This document shows, piece after piece, positions 56,485-64,000 of a DNA stretch of 64,000 nucleotides. The notes under the pieces were generated by a model. It was not told the DNA's origin, ran no database searches, and saw nothing but the letters and a program-made list of their open reading frames with translations. Positions within the stretch are counted from its first letter, which is position 1; the number at the start of each line of letters is the position of its first letter. Position numbers and translations under genes: made by a program. Source of the stretch: Malachius bipustulatus (taxonomy: Eukaryota; Arthropoda; Insecta; Coleoptera; Melyridae); the NCBI GenBank assembly GCA_910589415.1, contig OU342630.1, forward strand, positions 15,967,867 through 16,031,866, read 5' to 3'.

Positions 56485-58034
56485 TATATTTTATTCACAT
56501 AATACAGTTACAAAATATGACAATGAATAAAATGAATAATACAGAATTATTCAAAGCCGAAAAGAAAAAACTTAGCTAAAAACTAAAAATCTGTGTTAAT
56601 CTAAAACTCAGAAAACACAATAACCAGTCGCTGAAGTACTTTAAGTATGCGGCCATTTGTATATATTGATATGTTGTCTCTCACTCTAACATAAGCAAAT
56701 TATTACAGCTAGTCGTTATTTTAAATTATATTTTTTGTGAAGATTCTGGAAATAAATTTTGCAAAAAAAAAAAACAAAATTAAACTGAATTTTAAATTAA
56801 CTTTCTCTTTAAGATCCTATGCTTTTTAGAATACTGGCAAACATGCTTATAGTACCTAATTATCTCAGGCTTTAGGATTTAGTCTGAGGTACTTAATTAT
56901 TGTTCTTCAGCAATGCCTACTAGTAAGGGCATTTTTAGTGGAAGTTTGAGTACATAGTTAATTATAATAATTTTATCACCTTTAATAATTATTATGGCAA
57001 TTAAGAATTAAAAGACACCTAGTGTACCTAGGTAAGTATATAACATATAATTACATAAATTTTCTTTGGTATTCATGATACAAGATAAGCAATACACCAC
57101 TAACTTAATTGGCTTTAAAACTTAAGTTCTAAAATAATAAGATTACAAATTATAAAACTAACATATAAGGTGTTTAAAAAAGGTTGCCAGAATATTAAGC
57201 TTCACAGATGAATTATTATCATAGGAGATTTTTTGAGCTTCTTTGGAAGTGAAACAAGATAACTTACATATACTTATGTACTTTATTCAAATTTTAACGA
57301 CACGGCTGTACATACTAGATAGAATTCGAAAAAGGATATTATTTTTGATACACAGGGTATTTAAATCAAAAGAATAAAAATGTTGAAACATTAAATTCTG
57401 TTATCAATAATAAATAGTTTCTAAAAGAATATGGTTTAAAACACAGTAATGAATTGAGAACATTTTTAAATTCAAAATAAAACAAAGAAAGTTGCTATAA
57501 TAAACGGGAAAGTTTGTAATTAAATTAAATAAAATCAGAAGGTAGGTTCTAGAAGGCATATTCTAAACCTTCTTGTAGTAGAGGTACCTTTTAAATTATG
57601 TTCATGAATACAGATCACCCTGTTTATAAACACCTGTCGCTACCATTATCTGTATTTTTCATTAATCTAACAGGAAGAGATATAACAATTATGCAAGTAA
57701 ATTAGGTATATAGATTCTATTCCGAGATTAAAAGTTAGGTATAAAAATATACATAAAACATGTTGTGACAGTCTTTTTTATATTTTTTTCAAATATTTTG
57801 ATATTTCAATTATCAAGCAACTTGTAAACGTACAAAAATTCAAGACCTTTTTTTATTGTGTGACATCATGCACCACAAAACTAAAAAATGTTAATGAGGA
57901 ACAAGGGGTTTTTTCTTCCCAGGTACTTGGAGTTTTGTGAGGCTTGATAAGAATTAAATAAAGTATTCAAATCTTTTTAAACAAACTGTCTAATACAAAA
58001 AGCATCCCCTCTAAATAAATTTTTGCAACAAAAC
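56485..58034 (-). other. probable 3' UTR and downstream flank of laminin gamma
   Basis: This 1.5 kb after the laminin stop codon is AT-rich, has no fold-back repeats and no convincing reading frame. On the minus strand AATAAA-type signals occur near 57.85 kb and near 56.49 kb (AATAAAATATATTG). Which one is used cannot be told. A stray TACAGGGTA-like tip lies near 57.35 kb. Confidence 0.4.
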
Positions 58035-58376
58035 TTATGGTTCAAGTTCGACTTGTTTGAAGCAGTCATCCGGTAGGGTGTGTGCAATCTGTTCCACATT
58101 TTCCACATCCCTTCTCAAGATTTCTATCTCATCTCTGTATTTGGTAATCAATTCGTCCTGAGCTTTCTGTTTTTTCTGCAGCTCTTCAAGTAGTTCATCT
58201 AGCCGTGCTTGTGTGACTTGCTGTTCCACTTGCCTTAGATTCTCTTCTAATAGGTTGAGTGCATCTTCATTTATGTCTGGCAGATTTTGTACTTCGTTGA
58301 TGATCACTTCAACAGCTGCTATCAGTTCGTTTACATTCTTGGTAACTTCTTCTGTTTCTTTTCCAGCTTTGCCAAC
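58035..58376 (-). CDS. LanB2: laminin subunit gamma, last exon (C-terminus)
   Basis: Entered in phase 0 after the acceptor TTTTCTAG and ending at TAA (58035-58037). The 113 residues are coiled coil (LEENLRQVEQQVTQARLDEL, KYRDEIEILRRDVENVEQI) and end HTLPDDCFKQVELEP. This matches the end of laminin gamma chains, where a TLPxxCF motif supplies the cysteine that forms the interchain disulfide at the end of the long arm. Laminin gamma pairs with alpha and beta chains in basement membranes. A 3' UTR should follow to the left. The intron upstream (58377-63097) holds a MITE and a non-LTR retrotransposon. Confidence 0.93.
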   Translation of the reverse strand, partial: VGKAGKETEEVTKNVNELIAAVEVIINEVQNLPDINEDALNLLEENLRQVEQQVTQARLDELLEELQKKQKAQDELITKYRDEIEILRRDVENVEQIAHTLPDDCFKQVELEP

Positions 58377-58970
58377 CTAGAAAATTTCAACAAATTTTAA
58401 TATTTAATTATTACAAAATATATAGTGTACGGTTTAGACACATAAAGGAACAATTTATGGTTAAATAACAATTGGTTAGGTAATTTAAACAAATGCTTTA
58501 CAAATTATATGGAACAACCATATAATTGAAAGGTAATTTCTATAATAACGTTTTCTGAACCACACAACCATAATGGTTTGGTAAAGAGAGAGACACCAAT
58601 GTTTCACTGGTTATTTCTAGCTCATCAGTATGACATATTACCACAACCAGAGGAGTGTGCCGAACAGAAAGAATTGATCTGTCAGCAACATAGTGACTTT
58701 GCAAGGCAAATGACATCTAACGACTGAAAGTATACAACTTTCAATGTCATCAGAGATTCTCTCAGAGAAATCTACAAATTTTTTCATTGCCATTTCTGAC
58801 TGTCCATTGAAAAAGTAAATTTTCAAAAGTTCAGATATAATTTGATGGTAAAGTGGCAAAAATAATTAGATTTTTCTTCAATACGTCGGTAGAAATTGAT
58901 TAATAAAATCAAAATCGCTGGAAAGAAATATCAAAAAACTAATTACCAGGCTTTAATTAGACAAAATATA

Positions 58971-59167
58971 CACTGTGTTGCATAGAAAAGGTAACATAGG
59001 GAATACCTGAAAGGAATAACATACTTTGACAATAAATGACATCCTTTCAAAAATACAGTTACCTAGGAAACACTAGGTACCAAGTTTCCTAGGATACTAT
59101 ACAGTTTCCTAGGAAACTATCAGCAGCCAGTGTTTTCCCTATGTTGCCTTTCCTATGCAACACAGTG
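58971..59167. mobile_element. 197-bp MITE in the last laminin intron
   Basis: CACTGTGTTGCATAGAAAAG and its inverse CTTTCCTATGCAACACAGTG form the ends, with TA on each side as expected for a Tc1/mariner-type insertion. The interior holds repeated TTTCCTAGGAAACT palindromes. Confidence 0.85.
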
Positions 59168-62100
59168 TATAATCCAACCAACGATGCCACATTGACAAAT
59201 TCCATTGGATTCAGGGAATATGTAGAAGTTGAATGCGTGTAATTGCGTTACAACATGCGTGCATGGTGAGACGAGAAGCAGCATCAGATTACGACTTGCT
59301 TCTGGAGGTTTTCCTACAGACAAAGATGCTCTCCTTAAGTTCTACAAACAGTTTTACGAAAACTATGGTTTGACAGGAGCTGAGGCGGACTCGGACTTGA
59401 AGGCTTTCAGATCTCACCTGGCTACAGAAAATACCAACTACCTACTGAAAGCACGTGACAACTCCAGACTTTACAACTCCCCCATTCATAGGAGATGACA
59501 AGACGGAAAATCTTCGACTTCGACATCAACCCCTCTCCTTTTGCCCCAACCTCCTCTCCCTTGCAATAAGCATGATATCCGCGTGCTACACATCAACATC
59601 AGCTCCCTCAATAATTCAGTAGATGGTCTGGAAGTGTTGATCTCTGATCTCGGATTTCCTGAGTTTCTCTGCCTAAATGAACACTTCTTAATTGCAGAGA
59701 ACATCCAGAACATCAATATTAACAATTACAATCTCTCCTCTTCCTACTGCAGACAGTCGGCGCGCGGGGGCTCGTCGGTCTATAGCAGAAGTGACATTCA
59801 GAGCAGAAATGTACAAAGTCTTTGCTCCCTTTCGCAACCCCTTATATGTGAAATCTCGGCATCCGAAACCAAATTTCTTTCACAAAAAGTAATCATACTG
59901 TCTGTATACCGTACACCTAGCTCACGTGTAAGAGACTTTATTTATCACCTAGACGGATTACTTGACGCGGTTTCTCGGATGACAGCTAATGTAGTCCTGG
60001 CTGCCGATTTCAACATTGACGTACTTTGTGACAACTCGAACACCTCCAGTCTGACCGGGATCCTCTCTTCCCATGGCTTCCGTCTTTGCTTTAGCACCCC
60101 CACAAGGATCACCGCTACTTCGGCAACTTGCATAGACAACATAGCAATCTCCGGTATGCTGAAACTATTCGACAGCAACACACTACCTACCTTTTTATCG
60201 GACCATGAAGCATTGCATGTTACCCTTCGGGCTTCTACCATGAAACAGTGCTGCAAATCCATCATTGAGCCCTTTAGATGGAAACGAGATATAAAAAATC
60301 CTCTCCTACTTCTCCAATTTAGGAACGAGCTTCTACATGAGAGTTGGCAGAATGTGCTGGACGCACCAGATACAAATTCCAAGTTCTCTTACTTCTCGGA
60401 TACTGTATCTTTTTACTTTGACAAATATTTCCCACTCGAAAAATCTAAAAATCACAGCACTCGACTCGCCGGGCCCAGATGGCTCACCCCCGAAATACGC
60501 CAACTCTACGACAAAATTAATCTCCTCAGCCCTCTGAAAAATACTTCCAACGCCCAGTTCAAATCACAACTCATTAGTCTGCAACGAAAGTTTAAGTACT
60601 TGATAAGGTAGGAAACAAAACGACGCAATGATATCTTCATTAGCGAATCTGAAAATCCAATTAAATCTGGGTGGACCCTTATAAACAAACACCGCCAATC
60701 GGCGACCCATTCTCAAAAAATCGTAGAGCTGAACTTTCAGGGTACAACTTCGGAGGATCCTGAGGAAATGTCCGAAATGCTTAATAGCGTTTTTCTCTCA
60801 AATGATTCCCTCGTCTAAAATCATACTCATGGTTCTAACGTGGCAACTTCTGTTTCTTCGTCATTCATGTTCTACCCCACTTCACCCGGGGAAATCAATC
60901 GCGTCGTCCTCAGGTTTAAGGGCAAAATGTCATCGGGCCTAGATGAGATTCCCTCCTTCATTGCCAAACACTGCATATCCGTGCTGGCTCATCCACTCGC
61001 AGATATTATAAATAGCTCCTTTCTGACTGGTGTATTCCCCGAGCAACTCAAAGCCGCACTCGTTAAACCCATTTTCAAAAAAGGCGACGGTAAAAATCCC
61101 GAGAATTACAGACCGATTAGCCTGCTTTCGGTCTTTGACAAAATTATTGAGTCACTGGTTTCCCACCGTCTCTTGGACTTTCTTGAAAAGACTAGAACTC
61201 TGTCTGACTCCCAACATGGTTTCTTAAGGAACAGATCCACTGAGACTGCTCTTGTCCAACTGACGGAGTATATCTCTGGGGGAATGGAGGACGGTATCCG
61301 CACGGTGGGATGGCTTCTGGACCTCTCCAAGGCATTCGACAGTGTGTGTCATGAGTGCCTCCTTCTAAGACTGCAGGCTGTGGGTATACGTGGACTGGCC
61401 CTCTCCTGGTTCTCCAGTTACTTGCAGGGTCGAACTCAAGCGGTGGAATTGATTGGGTCAGATGGCCGAGTGACCAGGTCCCGCTTTGCTCCTGTCTCGT
61501 CTGGAGTTCCACAGGGCAGTGTCCTTGGTCCACTCCTGTTCCTCATTTTCATCAACGAATTAGGTCCCAAAATAACATCTTCAAATTCCATCTGCGTCAA
61601 CTATGCAGACGATACAACCATTCTCATTAAGATAAAGACAAGCGACATTTCGGAAATTATATCAACCGTTCAAGACCCACTGGAAAAAGCCTCTACATGG
61701 CTTAGAGTCAATAGACTAAAACTGAACTTGACAAAAACTGAATTGATAGACTTTCATTCTTCCGGATCACGTCTACCACCCCTACCTGACATCCCGAATG
61801 AAAATTCCCTGATTAAGCCCAGAGAGGTCGTGAAATTTTTAGGCTTTCACATCGATCAAAATCTAAACTGGGCAGCTCACACAGACCTCCTATGCCACCG
61901 ACTAGCTAGCTCCTGTTTCCTTTTGAGACGACTCCAACACACTGTCTCCCATAATATTCTGCTCTCTGCATATTATGGACATTTTTATAGTCACGTAGCC
62001 TATGGCATCGCCGTCTGGGGCAGCACTAAGAAGTCCCTCAGTAAAGTCTTCCTTCTTCAGAAGAGGGCTCTCAGGATCCTGGCAGACTTATCCATCCGCG

Positions 62101-62762
62101 AGTCTTGCAGGGGACAATTCAGACGACTTGGTCTACTAACATTGCCCGCCCTGTATGTCTTCTCCCTCCTCAAACTTATTTACAAAAACCAGGCTAAGCT
62201 TGATCCTTTCCGATTCTCACACAGCTATCATACTCGATTCAATCTATTTAAACTACCAACCCACCACCTCTCGTCCTCTGAAAAGACGTTTACATACGCG
62301 TCTATAAAATACCTAAACCATTTCCGACTTGACCCTTCAACCGTCAGATTCTCTCAGTTCAAGTTATATCTGCGGAAACATCTCACAGAGCTTGAACCAT
62401 ATACTACCATGGACATACTGTCTTCCACCCCCCCCCCCCCCTTCCTTCCCGACTTAAACACTTGAAAATATAGATACTTTCGTTTGCTAGTATCTGGTCA
62501 ATTCGACTTAATATGACGATATAGTATTAGGTACTATGTATAGATTGATTAATGTTTTAATGTACACTTTTTGCTATGTTCAAGCTTTCTTTGTTCAATC
62601 GCGTGCGTACGACCTTTTGAATACGCATGCGATTTGTTTGGATTAGTTCGTTGTTTGTTTTCACGACATTTTACTCTATTTAACACTATTGTACTGATGC
62701 AATGATTGTTGTAATTTTACGTACAATAAAGAGAGATATTATTATTATTATTATTATTATTA
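59168..62762 (+). mobile_element. non-LTR retrotransposon, antisense in the last laminin intron
   Basis: Contains an endonuclease and reverse-transcriptase protein (next entry), a 3' UTR from 62466, an AATAAA at 62725-62730 and a 3' (ATT)n tail at about 62737-62762. GC content is clearly higher than in the flanks, as expected for a fairly young copy. The 5' end and target duplication could not be fixed. Confidence 0.85.
59229..62465 (+). pseudogene. APE endonuclease plus reverse transcriptase of the non-LTR element
   Basis: One reading frame, 59229 to the TGA at 62463-62465, is interrupted only by in-frame stops at 59496 (TGA), 60609 (TAG) and 60816 (TAA); there is no frameshift. Part 1 has the apurinic-type endonuclease: LHINISSLNNSVDGL, CLNEHFL, AADFNIDVL and LSDHEALH. 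Part 2 has the reverse transcriptase: ENYRPISLLSVFDKI, WLLDLSKAFDSV (first catalytic Asp), SGVPQGSVLGPLLF and NYADDTTI (catalytic Asp pair), followed by a C-terminal region with RALRILADL. These mark a Jockey/CR1/I-like LINE; the exact clade is not clear. Translation through the stops is not expected, so the copy is dead. Confidence 0.88.
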
Positions 62763-63097
62763 CCGACAGATAAATAACAAAGACTATTGTAATAGTTGTG
62801 TGAAATGAGTTTTGCCAGCGGAAGTTGTTTAAATTCAAATGCCATGTTGATTTAAATTTTTGAAAAAGGCAAAATTATGTCTCGGTAACAAAGTCGTGGA
62901 AACAAGTTTTTTTTTCTAAATTTACAGTCTTTCTGAGAAAATCCTGTACAACATTCTGAATACCGTGCCTGCCAATTCGGGATCACCCTGCGTAGGTGGG
63001 TGAATTAAGAACTCTATATTAGGACCACATGCTAAAGAACAATAAGTACATTGTCTTAATTTACCTGTCACCTTACAGAAACCTGTATTTTACTCAC
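62763..63097. other. remainder of the last laminin intron
   Basis: AT-rich, with a decayed GATCACCCTG tip near 62983. The donor of this intron (GTGAGT, minus strand) is at 63092-63097. Confidence 0.5.
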
Positions 63098-63468
63098 CAC
63101 TTCTTTAGCTTGCTTAATAAGTGAATCATTACTATGACTCCCAGAAATAATCATTTTCAACTCGCTTTCAGTTCTCTGAACACGATCATCCATCAAGTCA
63201 GCCTCATAATCAAGACTAGATGCATTTTTAGACAGCAACTCTGCTTCCATGCGGATATGTTCGGCATTCATGGATGCATTCTTTGCCAATTCGTCTGCCT
63301 GGGTGGCTTTCTGCAAAGCAGACTCGGTTGTGCGATTGGCTTCTTTCAGGGTCTCTCCTGCACGAGATGTCTTCAAAGAGGTCTGGTGCAGGGTCTGTTC
63401 AATTTCAGGGATTTCCTTCAAGGCCTCTTTGGCGGCTCTCTCACTGCTTTGGACTTTCTCATCAAAAT
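63098..63468 (-). CDS. LanB2: laminin subunit gamma, penultimate exon (coiled-coil arm)
   Basis: A 371-base exon between the acceptor ATTACAG and donor GAAGTG|GTGAGT, entered in phase 1 and left in phase 0. It encodes FDEKVQSSERAAKEALKEIP through to LIKQAKEV, an alanine- and glutamate-rich coiled coil with the look of laminin domain I/II (KATQADELAKNASMNAEHIR). Potential N-glycosylation sites occur (NAS, NRT). Joins the last exon as ...KQAKEV|VGKAGKE with no frame conflict. Confidence 0.92.
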
Positions 63469-63531
63469 CTGTAATGAAATAGTACTGTTTAGTGCAACAG
63501 AAGCTAGGAGTGCAATATTATAAATACGAAC

Positions 63532-64000
63532 CTTTCAAGATTTTATAAGTTTCTCTTGTGGAATTGATTATTTTTTCACCAAGTTGAATGGCTTCTTCAG
63601 CTTCATTTTTTGAGAGGTACATATCGTTCAATAAATCAGCATTTGAATCTTGCTGACTTACCGACTGTCCCAGTAATTCTTTTCCGGTAAATAAATCCTC
63701 ATTAATTTGACTTAAAATGTTATCATTTTCCCTCAACAGCTCTTCAGTTTCATTTTTAAGTGTATCAGCAATCGACTCGATTTCTTTAGCCTTCGCTTTC
63801 AATCTTTCTATGTCAACATTGGGGATGATCAGGTTTTCAACATCATTTAATAATGCTAGTGCGTCTGTTTTGGCTTTATTGGCGTTTTCGTTTACCTCGT
63901 TCGTCCATTCTTTCGTTCTGTTCAATTTTATTTCAGTGTTTCTTAGCTCAGATTTTAACTCGTTTTCTTCCAAGGTAATATTTTTCTGTTGATCAACTGC
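63532..64000 (-). CDS. LanB2: laminin subunit gamma, coiled-coil exon (runs off the window)
   Basis: Open from the right window edge to the donor AAAG|GTTCGT, phase 1; the intron to the next exon is only 63 bases (63469-63531). Sequence such as LNRTKEWTNEVNENANKAK, IIPNVDIERLKAKAKEIESI and DSNADLLNDMYLSKNEAEEA is typical laminin gamma coiled-coil domain. The donor lacks the usual A at +3, but frame and phase agree with the next exon (KILK|D|FDEK). The short-arm EGF-like and N-terminal domains lie beyond the right edge. The three exons give 393 residues of the chain. Confidence 0.92.

Noticed and set aside
62737..62762. (ATT)n tract as an independent microsatellite
   Set aside because: It sits at the 3' end of the non-LTR element just after its AATAAA and is best read as that element's tail.
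1..64000. CRISPR arrays, bacterial operons or prophage as the hidden system
   Set aside because: The window has spliced eukaryotic exons, insect transposons and no regular spaced direct repeats of the CRISPR kind.

Overview
The window is AT-rich eukaryotic DNA with short coding exons, long introns and a very heavy load of inverted-repeat transposons. The recognisable genes (DIP2, laminin gamma) and the transposon types (a DUF4817-type mariner relative, a MADF-carrying Harbinger, a Penelope-like element, many TACAGGGTG fold-back elements) point to an insect with a large, repeat-rich genome. The order cannot be settled from this sequence.

Host genes, left to right. (1) 19872-19956, minus: the short first coding exon of a DIP2 (disco-interacting protein 2) homologue; its other exons were not found in the window. 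(2) 29156-50283, plus: a four-exon model for a secreted coiled-coil protein of about 415 residues, with a signal-peptide exon, a long coiled-coil exon and two short coiled-coil exons. All splice phases agree. It is not a family I recognise, but its last two intron phases and its cysteine close to the C-terminus resemble the end of laminin gamma. (3) 58035-64000, minus: the last three exons of laminin subunit gamma (LanB2-like), covering the end of the coiled-coil arm and the C-terminus. Genes 2 and 3 converge tail to tail.

Nearly everything else is mobile DNA. 3.2-9.5 kb is a pile of fold-back elements nested up to three deep, with a CGTCGG-ended MITE inside. 10.17-10.5 kb is a 10-bp minisatellite. 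13.4-15.8 kb is a mariner-like transposase pseudogene between long inverted arms, itself broken by a small retroposed piece with a 12-bp target duplication. 20.6-21.3 kb carries two hammerhead-ribozyme repeats (one with an intact core), and a decayed third lies at 49.4 kb. 21.3-24.4 kb is a 3-kb TIR element holding a tandem duplication, one unit of which has a tRNA-derived SINE. 31.2-34.7 kb is a Harbinger-type element with a MADF remnant and two nested fold-backs. 40.1-40.9 kb is a Penelope-like remnant with a GIY-YIG endonuclease tail and inverted terminal ribozyme-like motifs. 43.4-44.4 kb is a transposon-like pseudogene that keeps a 55-bp intron. 29.8-31.0 and 52.8-54.0 kb are two 1.2-kb palindromes of one family. 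54.2-54.75 kb is a complex satellite. 59.2-62.8 kb is a non-LTR retrotransposon antisense inside the last laminin intron.

The most unusual overall feature is that several fold-back families with unrelated outer ends share the same inner modules (ATAAACAAGTGAAAATCG; ACGGCTTACATGTCCCTAT). This suggests a modular family that swaps ends. All calls rest on reading the sequence; no database search was possible.
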